Of a stretch of 64,000 bases of DNA, positions 50,809 through 62,568 are shown piece by piece; position 1 is the first letter of the stretch, and every line of letters begins with the position of its first letter. This DNA is from Siphonodentalium dalli. Taxonomy: Eukaryota; Mollusca; Scaphopoda; Gadilida; Siphonodentaliidae. The notes below the pieces were generated by a model. That model ran no database searches. It was not told the DNA's origin and saw only the letters and a program-made list of their open reading frames with translations. The translations under genes and the position numbers were made by a program. The stretch is from NCBI GenBank assembly GCA_032622095.1, contig CP136068.1:164133465-164197464 (forward strand). Direction: 5' to 3'.

Positions 50809-53800
50809 ATACTTCCATATTTTAATATGGAAGTATATTGTTATTCAATTTTTTATTTTTCACTATTATTATTATTATTTATTATTCTTAATATATTTTG
50901 AAACCCTTATATCTCAGAAAGTTTAAAAGTTAAAGCATTGAAATTTGGTAGGTATATGCACCATGCCAAGATGCATGGTAATGGAGCATTTAGGTTTGTG
51001 CCCTAACTTGCTTACCAGAGTTATGGCCCTTAAACCAAAATTTTGGAAAAAGTTTGTGCGCAGATTTTCTCCTGTAAGAAGTCAAGCAGCTGAATTCGGT
51101 TCTCGTAATCGTGTTAACTAAGGAAAGGGCACGAATCGGGGAAATTTTCACCAAGGTCCGAAAACAATTTGTTGACACGGGGAGGGGTGCAAAATTTGTC
51201 AATTTTTTTCTTGTCACCGATTCCAACCATTTTTACTGTCGGGTATCTATACGATGTACTGATGCTACTCGTGAAAGAATTTTGTAAATCGGGTGAGAAA
51301 TGACCAAGTTATAACACATCGAAAAATGTACTAATAAAGTCCATGTGTAGAAAGTGCTTGTGTCCCGATCTTCTCCTAGACGAAGCGCAACAGCTGGATT
51401 TGCTCTATGTGAGCGTCTTAAACATAGACAGAAGACCAAACCAGGACATTTTTACAAAGGTCCGCTCAATTTTTCCTGGGCTAAGGGAGGGGCAAAATAT
51501 GTCAATTTTTTTTTGTCGCCGATTTGAACCAAAATGGTTGTGAAGTATCTGTAGGATGTACCAAGTATTATCGTGCGTGAATTTTGTGAATCGGTTGACA
51601 AATGTAGAAATGGTGGCCCTTTCCTTTTTTCAAGTTTACAGGGAAAGCACTATGAATTTATATTTCTTCAACCAATCGTGACGTGTTTGGTATCATTCGA
51701 TGGGGAATTTTTAGCTCTTTTAAACGATTATTCATTTGCTGCATTATGTCGAATGAGTCCGGAGATATTCAAAAAAGTATGAACCAGAAACATACATATT
51801 GGCCTACATAGTAAAATATCGGCGCAATACCTCACCAAAACCCTGGTAAATATTATAGGGGCATAAAATACGAACACAATGGCGCAAATATTAGCTCGAT
51901 ATCTCGAAAATTGGCCGATATATGGCGACTTTTCTACCCGCGTCATCAAATTTCGAGGCATGGGTGGGGGTCACACCAGAACGTTCCAACTGAACACAGA
52001 AATGTCAATAAACCATACTATCGACATTCCAATCAATTCCGAGCGATTCCCTTATTATACTTCCATATTTTAATATGGAAGTATATTGTTATTCAATTTT
52101 TTATTTTTCACTATTATTATTATTATTTATTATTCTTAATATATTTTGAAACCCTTATATCTCAGAAAGTTTAAAAGTTAAAGCATTGAAATTTGGTAGG
52201 TATATGCACCATGCCAAGATGCATGGTAATGGAGCATTTAGGTTTGTGCCCTAACTTGCTTACCAGAGTTATGGCCCTTAAACCAAAATTTTGGAAAAAG
52301 TTTGTGCGCAGATTTTCTCCTGTAAGAAGTCAAGCAGCTGAATTCGGTTCTCGTAATCGTGTTAACTAAGGAAAGGGCACGAATCGGGGAAATTTTCACC
52401 AAGGTCCGAAAACAATTTGTTGACACGGGGAGGGGTGCAAAATTTGTCAATTTTTTTCTTGTCACCGATTCCAACCATTTTTACTGTCGGGTATCTATAC
52501 GATGTACTGATGCTACTCGTGAAAGAATTTTGTAAATCGGGTGAGAAATGACCAAGTTATAACACATCGAAAAATGTACTAATAAAGTCCATGTGTAGAA
52601 AGTGCTTGTGTCCCGATCTTCTCCTAGACGAAGCGCAACAGCTGGATTTGCTCTATGTGAGCGTCTTAAACATAGACAGAAGACCAAACCAGGACATTTT
52701 TACAAAGGTCCGCTCAATTTTTCCTGGGCTAAGGGAGGGGCAAAATATGTCAATTTTTTTTTGTCGCCGATTTGAACCAAAATGGTTGTGAAGTATCTGT
52801 AGGATGTACCAAGTATTATCGTGCGTGAATTTTGTGAATCGGTTGACAAATGTAGAAATGGTGGCCCTTTCCTTTTTTCAAGTTTACAGGGAAAGCACTA
52901 TGAATTTATATTTCTTCAACCAATCGTGACGTGTTTGGTATCATTCGATGGGGAATTTTTAGCTCTTTTAAACGATTATTCATTTGCTGCATTATGTCGA
53001 ATGAGTCCGGAGATATTCAAAAAAGTATGAACCAGAAACATACATATTGGCCTACATAGTAAAATATCGGCGCAATACCTCACCAAAACCCTGGTAAATA
53101 TTATAGGGGCATAAAATACGAACACAATGGCGCAAATATTAGCTCGATATCTCGAAAATTGGCCGATATATGGCGACTTTTCTACCCGCGTCATCAAATT
53201 TCGAGGCATGGGTGGGGGTCACACCAGAACGTTCCAACTGAACACAGAAATGTCAATAAACCATACTATCGACATTCCAATCAATTCCGAGCGATTCCCT
53301 TATTATACTTCCATATTTTAATATGGAAGTATATTGTTATTCAATTTTTTATTTTTCACTATTATTATTATTATTTATTATTCTTAATATATTTTGAAAC
53401 CCTTATATCTCAGAAAGTTTAAAAGTTAAAGCATTGAAATTTGGTAGGTATATGCACCATGCCAAGATGCATGGTAATGGAGCATTTAGGTTTGTGCCCT
53501 AACTTGCTTACCAGAGTTATGGCCCTTAAACCAAAATTTTGGAAAAAGTTTGTGCGCAGATTTTCTCCTGTAAGAAGTCAAGCAGCTGAATTCGGTTCTC
53601 GTAATCGTGTTAACTAAGGAAAGGGCACGAATCGGGGAAATTTTCACCAAGGTCCGAAAACAATTTGTTGACACGGGGAGGGGTGCAAAATTTGTCAATT
53701 TTTTTCTTGTCACCGATTCCAACCATTTTTACTGTCGGGTATCTATACGATGTACTGATGCTACTCGTGAAAGAATTTTGTAAATCGGGTGAGAAATGAC

Positions 53801-56449
53801 CAAGTTATAACACATCGAAAAATGTACTAATAAAGTCCATGTGTAGAAAGTGCTTGTGTCCCGATCTTCTCCTAGACGAAGCGCAACAGCTGGATTTGCT
53901 CTATGTGAGCGTCTTAAACATAGACAGAAGACCAAACCAGGACATTTTTACAAAGGTCCGCTCAATTTTTCCTGGGCTAAGGGAGGGGCAAAATATGTCA
54001 ATTTTTTTTTGTCGCCGATTTGAACCAAAATGGTTGTGAAGTATCTGTAGGATGTACCAAGTATTATCGTGCGTGAATTTTGTGAATCGGTTGACAAATG
54101 TAGAAATGGTGGCCCTTTCCTTTTTTCAAGTTTACAGGGAAAGCACTATGAATTTATATTTCTTCAACCAATCGTGACGTGTTTGGTATCATTCGATGGG
54201 GAATTTTTAGCTCTTTTAAACGATTATTCATTTGCTGCATTATGTCGAATGAGTCCGGAGATATTCAAAAAAGTATGAACCAGAAACATACATATTGGCC
54301 TACATAGTAAAATATCGGCGCAATACCTCACCAAAACCCTGGTAAATATTATAGGGGCATAAAATACGAACACAATGGCGCAAATATTAGCTCGATATCT
54401 CGAAAATTGGCCGATATATGGCGACTTTTCTACCCGCGTCATCAAATTTCGAGGCATGGGTGGGGGTCACACCAGAACGTTCCAACTGAACACAGAAATG
54501 TCAATAAACCATACTATCGACATTCCAATCAATTCCGAGCGATTCCCTTATTATACTTCCATATTTTAATATGGAAGTATATTGTTATTCAATTTTTTAT
54601 TTTTCACTATTATTATTATTATTTATTATTCTTAATATATTTTGAAACCCTTATATCTCAGAAAGTTTAAAAGTTAAAGCATTGAAATTTGGTAGGTATA
54701 TGCACCATGCCAAGATGCATGGTAATGGAGCATTTAGGTTTGTGCCCTAACTTGCTTACCAGAGTTATGGCCCTTAAACCAAAATTTTGGAAAAAGTTTG
54801 TGCGCAGATTTTCTCCTGTAAGAAGTCAAGCAGCTGAATTCGGTTCTCGTAATCGTGTTAACTAAGGAAAGGGCACGAATCGGGGAAATTTTCACCAAGG
54901 TCCGAAAACAATTTGTTGACACGGGGAGGGGTGCAAAATTTGTCAATTTTTTTCTTGTCACCGATTCCAACCATTTTTACTGTCGGGTATCTATACGATG
55001 TACTGATGCTACTCGTGAAAGAATTTTGTAAATCGGGTGAGAAATGACCAAGTTATAACACATCGAAAAATGTACTAATAAAGTCCATGTGTAGAAAGTG
55101 CTTGTGTCCCGATCTTCTCCTAGACGAAGCGCAACAGCTGGATTTGCTCTATGTGAGCGTCTTAAACATAGACAGAAGACCAAACCAGGACATTTTTACA
55201 AAGGTCCGCTCAATTTTTCCTGGGCTAAGGGAGGGGCAAAATATGTCAATTTTTTTTTGTCGCCGATTTGAACCAAAATGGTTGTGAAGTATCTGTAGGA
55301 TGTACCAAGTATTATCGTGCGTGAATTTTGTGAATCGGTTGACAAATGTAGAAATGGTGGCCCTTTCCTTTTTTCAAGTTTACAGGGAAAGCACTATGAA
55401 TTTATATTTCTTCAACCAATCGTGACGTGTTTGGTATCATTCGATGGGGAATTTTTAGCTCTTTTAAACGATTATTCATTTGCTGCATTATGTCGAATGA
55501 GTCCGGAGATATTCAAAAAAGTATGAACCAGAAACATACATATTGGCCTACATAGTAAAATATCGGCGCAATACCTCACCAAAACCCTGGTAAATATTAT
55601 AGGGGCATAAAATACGAACACAATGGCGCAAATATTAGCTCGATATCTCGAAAATTGGCCGATATATGGCGACTTTTCTACCCGCGTCATCAAATTTCGA
55701 GGCATGGGTGGGGGTCACACCAGAACGTTCCAACTGAACACAGAAATGTCAATAAACCATACTATCGACATTCCAATCAATTCCGAGCGATTCCCTTATT
55801 ATACTTCCATATTTTAATATGGAAGTATATTGTTATTCAATTTTTTATTTTTCACTATTATTATTATTATTTATTATTCTTAATATATTTTGAAACCCTT
55901 ATATCTCAGAAAGTTTAAAAGTTAAAGCATTGAAATTTGGTAGGTATATGCACCATGCCAAGATGCATGGTAATGGAGCATTTAGGTTTGTGCCCTAACT
56001 TGCTTACCAGAGTTATGGCCCTTAAACCAAAATTTTGGAAAAAGTTTGTGCGCAGATTTTCTCCTGTAAGAAGTCAAGCAGCTGAATTCGGTTCTCGTAA
56101 TCGTGTTAACTAAGGAAAGGGCACGAATCGGGGAAATTTTCACCAAGGTCCGAAAACAATTTGTTGACACGGGGAGGGGTGCAAAATTTGTCAATTTTTT
56201 TCTTGTCACCGATTCCAACCATTTTTACTGTCGGGTATCTATACGATGTACTGATGCTACTCGTGAAAGAATTTTGTAAATCGGGTGAGAAATGACCAAG
56301 TTATAACACATCGAAAAATGTACTAATAAAGTCCATGTGTAGAAAGTGCTTGTGTCCCGATCTTCTCCTAGACGAAGCGCAACAGCTGGATTTGCTCTAT
56401 GTGAGCGTCTTAAACATAGACAGAAGACCAAACCAGGACATTTTTACAA
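50809..56449 (+). repeat. Array C: 1248-bp satellite, 4 full units plus 649-bp partial
   Basis: Unit starts: 50809, 52057, 53305, 54553, and a partial one at 55801 that breaks off after GACATTTTTACAA at 56449. I saw no difference between full units. The unit is a diverged homologue of the 1383-bp unit: same palindrome, same sub-module phrases (GAATTTTGTAAATCGG, GAAAGTGCTTGTG, CTATGTGAGCGT) and a near-identical last ~130 bp. Short frames recurring in each unit are by-products of the repeat. Confidence 0.93.
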
Positions 56450-57745
56450 TGTCAAAAATTACACAAATGACCACTGGCGATATATTTCAACATCCATTCA
56501 TGTTGTCGCACTGTATTAAGTGTTGTATTGGCTAATGGGTAATCACTCAAAACAAAGTCGGCTGTCTGTCTTGCCGACCGGCCGTGATTATGCGGTTTTA
56601 TCACGATGCGGCTTAAAAATGACATATTTTGAGTCCAAAAACGGTCGAAATTCATTAGTTTTAGAATAGTAGTTCGTTTTGTTTTCACTTTTTTTAAAAC
56701 CCCCATTTTTTACAAAAATAATTCTCGACTTTGACATTTGAGAATTAACAGAACTGTGGTGTCCGTCGTATATTGTTATAACACTTCTCAGCATGGACCA
56801 CGTTTTCATAAAGCACAATCCGTCTTATGCGCGGACTTTCGCTTGCAGTTCTCAATTCAATTGAAACTATTTTCTATCCGTTCACGCGCCCGTAAACCAT
56901 TTTAATATATGATATATTCAAATTGAATGAATGGGAGTCAGCGTATCCCGTCCGACGCCCCAACCTTGCCACCCCTTAGTCGCTAATTTTGGTATCATAA
57001 TTTCGGAACGTGACACTTTGCGGTTTGGTATTGGTTTACCATCTGACATAGTGCATAATTTTGTTGAATTCAGATCTGACCATTTAAAAATTGTCTCTTT
57101 ATCATCTGTATGTGTCACGAGTGAAAATATATGACTTTATTGTCCGACTGTTAAGACCGCCGATTGCATATTTCGCATTAATTGGACGAGACGTAATGTA
57201 AAGTCTTATAACTTACGAATAGGCGACAACGTCGACGTCGTACATTCGTTCGCTACTCGGAAAATATACAATAAATGCCTTAAAGCGCCGACTAATTCAC
57301 CACCTGCGGGTATACAAGAATATGAATCACACCAAAATTAAGCGAATTGCATATGGAATGTGTAGGTATAGCTGCCATGTATATATCATTTCCAGAATGC
57401 TACCATTTCATGACAATCTATTTGTTAAAATACGGCACCTTAAACTGTTGGGAACATCGCGATATAGGCAAGCGAGCAAAGAGAGTTTAATGTCATCATA
57501 CCATACGCTATTTCGCTGTTCCGAAATGGGTGGTCGATCAATGTAGCATAATTACATTGAACGACATATATAAGTATGTTTTTGTGTGAATAACAATTGT
57601 TAACTTGGTATTATGAACTTATGCATGACTGTGAAGACTTGCAATAACATATTAAATGGTAAAATACGCGCATTCATATCCGTATATTCTCAAAAATATC
57701 CGTCTATTTTACAAGCTCGACATGCTATATTTGTTTATGGTATAC

Positions 57746-58233
57746 CAGGGGGGTGAAAACAAAAATTCCGGCACGTATGCCGGGGTGGGTGGGTGATCAA
57801 ATCCACCAACAAGCAATTTTTTCCGCAACTAAAAAAAATAATTTCCTGCTTGTTTTTTAGTGTTTTGGCAACTGTAAACTGTAAACTGACTGCAGGCAGT
57901 TATCGTGTTGTATTTTGTTGCAAATTTTTAAATCCAAGATGGCCGCTGGCAGCCATGTTTTTTTGGCCGAATGACCTCAAAAGGACTCATTCCTATTTAC
58001 ATGTCCATGTCAACATCCATGATAAATAGTATGCACAGAAATTCATATACAGCTGTTTACAGTGAATTCCCCCCCCCCCCGCAAATCTCTGTTTTAGTGT
58101 TAAAAGGGGGGGTGGGTGTCAAAAAATGGTCGGAAAAACATTTGGCGAAGGGGGTGGGTGGGTACAAAAAATGATCGAAAGGGAAAAAATGCCATACGTG
58201 CCTGAAATTTTTGTCCTCCCCCCCCCCCCCCTG
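57746..58233. mobile_element. hAT-like MITE (488 bp)
   Basis: The ends are CAGGGGGG... and ...CCCCCCTG, flanked by the direct repeat GGTATAC (57739-57745 and 58234-58240). The inverted repeats continue for about 36-44 bp with ACAAAAATT and GGCACGTATG shared between the arms. CAGGG ends and a 7- to 8-bp target duplication are typical of the hAT superfamily. The interior has several C and G runs, GGTGGGTGGGT blocks and a CCAAGATGGCCGC phrase near 57933, and encodes no transposase. The G-run at each end makes the exact boundary uncertain by a base or two. Confidence 0.7.
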
Positions 58234-58552
58234 GGTATACTACCGTTTCAACACATCGGCTATTTATCATTTTGCTGGTGAGAAGGCGTATGTTCAGTTT
58301 GGTGCTATTTATGTACACAGAAAAGGCACCATTACTCGGGAAAGCAACATACCGAAATGCATATAGATGTACGCGAATCATGTTACGTTCTCACACAATG
58401 CAGCTTTCCCAAATCCGCGCTCTTTAAAATAGAATTGGCTGCATGACTGGCCTACTTCTGATGGCACAGTGTGTTGCGCACCTGTCCGATTAAGTCGCTT
58501 TGAACCAAAAATGTATACAAAATTCGCACAAGCTGTGGAAAAGTTCGCGATC

Positions 58553-58594
58553 TTGGACAGTCAGTACAATCGGTTGGACAGTCAGTACAATCGG
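58553..58594. repeat. 21-bp direct duplication
   Basis: Two perfect adjacent copies of a 21-bp sequence begin TTGGACAGTCAGTACAATCG at 58553 and 58574. This looks like a simple replication-slippage duplication. Confidence 0.85.
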
Positions 58595-59431
58595 TATAAA
58601 CGTTTGTAATGACATAACGTGTCTTGACAGCATTACCTGTTATGCTATTTTGATATGTTTCTAAATTATATTTAATGCTTGATTCCTGATACACATATAT
58701 AGTGACATTTCAGTGATCTTTCTAGAGCGTTCCCGAGCATGATAGAACTTCAAATAAAACATATTCGCCTTTGTCCCATTCTGGTGATTTGGGCTCGTTT
58801 TTAGCATGTTACTAATTTTATAATAAGGCGTAATCAAGACATGTGTTATCAGTTGTGTGAGTGATTGCCATTCGCGCATAACTATTTCATAAATAAATAT
58901 ATCCGCTGCACGTAGATATAACCGTCACTTATAGTACTGGCCGTTGAAATCACTGACCCGACAAACTGATAAACCAAGACTTAACACTTGGCAAATTACA
59001 GATCGGCATTGATTTTAAACTTCGCACTTCATTGTGGACAGACTATAACTATCCGTATATTTCACGAGAATATACCATCCCATAGCAGTTATAATTTTTA
59101 ACATCTCAAGTCTTTAATTTGGAATATATGCACAAGAGATAGACACATGTGTGCATGTGGAACCCGTGCATGTTCTTTATTCCCGTTGCCAATTAAATAT
59201 ATATATTGTACACATGTGGGTATGTATACTAATAAAACCGAACTGTGTCTGTGTTCATTTGTTTGTCGGTCTGACCTGCTATTGGTGCCCAACCGGTTGG
59301 ATCATGACAAACTAAAATTGGAACACACGGTGAATTGTCACGTGGAGTGTCATGGGATAGGTGCATCTGACGTCGTGTGATTTAATTTGGAATTCATGAA
59401 TAATTTAATAACATGCTTACATCTATATCTA

Positions 59432-59601
59432 CAGTATGCCCTAAGTAATCGACTCCTTAAACATAGCAGAATTATGGGTAATATTTCAGGATTTAGCGGG
59501 AAATATAGCATGCTGACATTCATCCGAAAGCTCTCCTGAATCCCGAAAAGTTACCCATAATTCTGCTGTGTTTAAGGGGTCGATTACATAGGGCATTACT
59601 G
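59432..59601. mobile_element. Tc1/mariner-like MITE (170 bp)
   Basis: Inverted repeats of about 50 bp (59432-59481 and 59551-59601) differ at only a few positions. The ends are TA-CAGTATGCCC and GGGCATTACTG-TA. CAGT ends flanked by TA fit the Tc1/mariner superfamily. The partly self-complementary core extends the hairpin. An alternative reading is an 8-bp TATATCTA/TATATCTG duplication, which would suggest a hAT-type element; the TA reading seems simpler. Confidence 0.65.
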
Positions 59602-59609
59602 TATATCTG

Positions 59610-59645
59610 CGAATTTCTGTCTGTCTGCCTGTGTCTGTCTTCTAC
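59610..59645. repeat. Short CTGT-type microsatellite
   Basis: TTTCTGTCTGTCTGCCTGTG followed by TCTGTCTTCT: about seven imperfect CTGT units directly after the MITE. Confidence 0.6.
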
Positions 59646-59919
59646 AGAAATTACAGGAGACCATCTAGATGATACCAAAGGGTCTACTAGGGGTCACTTT
59701 TTACGAGAAATATAATTTCAAAAGTAGCCTCATTCTTAATCTTTTATTTTTGCGAACTGATGTGTTTATGATAAACATGTATCATAATATAAGGTCTGAA
59801 GTATGCATGGGTGTAACTAAATAAATACTTCAATAGTTGTGGAACGGATTAATCGAGATAAACAAAATTACGATCGAAAAGGTGAGCCACTACTTATATT
59901 CCATGACTTTTTAAAGTTA

Positions 59920-60085
59920 TAGATATAGTTAGAATTATTGTGGTTATGGTTACGGCTAGAGCATGGTTATGCTTATAGAAACATTTAGTATTGGGACATG
60001 GTACGGGTTGCCGATAGGTATGGTTATGTTAAGATTTGGGTTATGGGAAAGGTAATGATTGAGAGGGGATTTGGATTGGAATATA
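59920..60085 (+). repeat. G/T-rich degenerate GGTTAT-type stretch of tail C
   Basis: Irregular GGTTATGGTTACGG, GGTATGGTTATG and GGGTTATGGG phrases lie just upstream of the 3' terminus, matching the position and style of the stretches in tails A and B although the surrounding tail is different. Confidence 0.65.
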
Positions 60086-60095
60086 TATGATAATT

Positions 60096-60139
60096 ATATG
60101 GAAGTATCAAACTTCCAATAGGAAGTTTAAAAATTCTAG
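60096..60139 (+). other. Helentron 3' terminus of element C
   Basis: ATATGGAAGTAT (60096-60107), stem AAACTTCC/GGAAGTTT with loop AATA (60109-60128), seven bases, then CTAG (60136-60139) and TTATTATT. Confidence 0.8.
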
Positions 60140-60153
60140 TTATTATTATTATT

Positions 60154-62568
60154 ATACTGGACACTTTTGCAACCCTTATTACTCGAAAAGTACCAGGAGT
60201 AGCACACTAAAACTTGGTACGTATCTTGGGATCAAAGAGTTGTATGCCATCGTCGCATAACGAATATTGTCCGCGTTTTCCCCGAGGAGTTATCTCCCTT
60301 TATTTGAAAAAATGTCATTTTATTATCTCGGAAATTATAAGAAGCAGAGCATCGAAAATTAGACCGTATGCACATCTCGATATGCACTACTGCCCACGGG
60401 CATAAAAACTTCGGTCCGCCCTTTCCCTGAAGAGTTACCGCCCATAGTTGGCAAACCTCTATTTTATTGTACTCTGTTGTCCTCCCGTATCATTCCAGAT
60501 AACTGTATTTGGTTTTTGTAGTCGTGTTGACCGTTGTCAGCTTAGTCCGAGGAAGAAAATTTGACAGGGTTGGACATATATTTTTACACTGGGGTGGGGG
60601 CAATATTTTCGCAATTTTTTTTTATTATTGACATTCATCTATTTAAGTATGTAGATTCCCTGAACGAAAACAAACCCATACCGGAAAGGATTTTTGTAAT
60701 CCGAGAAGAAATGCAAGAGTTACGGGCCCTCAAAGTTTGCAAGTGTCGGTCCCATGTGCTTGTGACCCTATCTCCTCCGAAGATGTCGAACTTTGGATGT
60801 CGTCTGATATCCCAGTGCGTGCGGTCTGAAGAGAGCACGCGATGGGCCAAATTTTGCCAATGTCGGTTCAGTGTTGTGGGTCAGGGGAGGGGTGGTCCGG
60901 GGTACCAATTTTGTATTCTTCTCAGAATCGGATGAAACTTGGAATATAACATCCATACCGCCAACCGATCTAGAAACTGAAAGAATTTCGAAAATCCATT
61001 GAAAAATGTCAGAGTTGTGGGCCTTCAAACAATGCAAATTTGGCCCCATATGCTTGTGATCACATCTCCTCCGAAGATGTCAAACTTTGGATGTCAACTG
61101 ATACGCCAATGCGTGCGGTCTGAAGAGAGCACGCGATGAGCCAAATTTTGCCAGTGTCGGTTCAGTGTTGTGGGTCAGGAGAGGGGTGGTCCGGGGTACC
61201 AAAATTTATTTCGTCTCCGAATCATATGAAACTTGATATATAACATATACCATACACGTTGATCATAAAACTGAAAACAGATTGTAAATCCGTTAAAAAA
61301 TGGCGGAGATTTGGGCCCTCAAACTTTGAATGTGGGCCCGTATTCTTTCCAATAAACAAAATGTTATTCGTCTCTGAATCAGACAAAATTTATAAAAAAT
61401 AATCAATGTAAGTAGCTGATCACAATACTCAAAACAATTTTTAAATCCATTGGAAAATAACGGAGTTACGGGCTCTCAAAATTCGCATTTTGGGCCGGGT
61501 TTAACTATTTCCCAATCCCGTCACCCAATTTCGAGGCAGGGGTGGGGTCACTCCCAAACACTTGAGATCAACCCACACATGTTAAGGGAAAGATATAATC
61601 ATCCTAATTCATATTTTCCGTCCCTTAACTGCGATTTATTGAGCTCATGATTTGCCCTATTATTATACTTCCATGGTGTAACCAAGGAAGTATATTGTTT
61701 TTCTACTGCGGCCGTTTTCTGTTTAATTGGAAATACTGAGAAACTAATGGGAGGAGGACCGCGAAATCTCTAGCGAATGTAGGCATCTAAGGTCTACTAA
61801 AAATAATGCTATCCGGATGTTGGTCCAATATATTTTGACAGAGTTATGGCCCTTTTTCGATTATTTTTCATTATTATTATTATTATTATACTGGACACTT
61901 TTGCAACCCTTATTACTCGAAAAGTACCAGGAGTAGCACACTAAAACTTGGTACGTATCTTGGGATCAAAGAGTTGTATGCCATCGTCGCATAACGAATA
62001 TTGTCCGCGTTTTCCCCGAGGAGTTATCTCCCTTTATTTGAAAAAATGTCATTTTATTATCTCGGAAATTATAAGAAGCAGAGCATCGAAAATTAGACCG
62101 TATGCACATCTCGATATGCACTACTGCCCACGGGCATAAAAACTTCGGTCCGCCCTTTCCCTGAAGAGTTACCGCCCATAGTTGGCAAACCTCTATTTTA
62201 TTGTACTCTGTTGTCCTCCCGTATCATTCCAGATAACTGTATTTGGTTTTTGTAGTCGTGTTGACCGTTGTCAGCTTAGTCCGAGGAAGAAAATTTGACA
62301 GGGTTGGACATATATTTTTACACTGGGGTGGGGGCAATATTTTCGCAATTTTTTTTTATTATTGACATTCATCTATTTAAGTATGTAGATTCCCTGAACG
62401 AAAACAAACCCATACCGGAAAGGATTTTTGTAATCCGAGAAGAAATGCAAGAGTTACGGGCCCTCAAAGTTTGCAAGTTTCGGTCCAGTATTGTGGGTCA
62501 GGGGAGGGGTGGTCTGCGGTACCAATTTTTAATTCTTCTCCGAATCATATGAAATTTGGGATATAACA
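60154..62568 (+). repeat. Type-D array: 1734-bp unit plus 681-bp partial
   Basis: Unit 1 spans 60154-61887 and is nearly identical to 2967-4686. It has the same ~300-bp sub-repeats and ends in a head at 61665-61887. The second copy starts at 61888 and stops matching at about 62568 (GGATATAACA). The second copy has lost roughly 130 bp between two similar phrases (GCAAGTGTCGGT and GCCAATGTCGGT in unit 1). Frames inside have no recognised domain. Confidence 0.85.
61665..61887 (+). repeat. 223-bp Helentron 5' head with longer (ATT)n
   Basis: This is the same head as at 4476 and 50598, but its terminal CATTATT is extended by about four further ATT units. The next unit copy begins inside that tract. 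Confidence 0.85.

Larger units (their letters stand above)
50809..60139 (+). mobile_element. Element C: Helentron-like element with 1248-bp satellite and 3.7-kb tail
   Basis: The 5' palindrome is at 50809. It is followed by four full 1248-bp units, a 649-bp partial unit and a 3690-bp tail. The tail ends with ATATGGAAGTAT (60096-60107), a perfect 8-bp hairpin AAACTTCC/GGAAGTTT (60109-60128) and CTAG (60136-60139). The flanks are ...CATTATT before and TTATTATT after. There is no transposase or helicase frame. The tail has itself received a hAT-like and a Tc1/mariner-like MITE. Confidence 0.7.
56450..60139 (+). repeat. Type-2 tail of element C
   Basis: This non-tandem segment begins sharply after the partial unit. 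Its first few hundred bases are related to the start of tail D: GAGTCCAAAA..CGG..CGAAAT at 56631 against 62712, followed in both by TTTTGTTTTCACTTTTT. It holds two MITEs, a 21-bp direct duplication, short CTGT-type repeats near 59620 and a G/T-rich stretch before the 3' end. In 56800-57738 and 58600-59430 I recognise nothing beyond AT-rich sequence with chance frames of at most about 80 codons. Confidence 0.75.

Noticed and set aside
4687-56449. Repeating open reading frames of 60-101 codons on both strands in every unit
   Set aside because: They recur because the DNA repeats. Several overlap each other on both strands, some span the unit boundary, and none has a recognisable domain. Differences between unit families do not spare codon structure.
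57930-57965. CCAAGATGGCCGC phrase as a regulatory site (YY1-like)
   Set aside because: It lies inside a MITE with no gene nearby. The match is short and cannot be given a function here.
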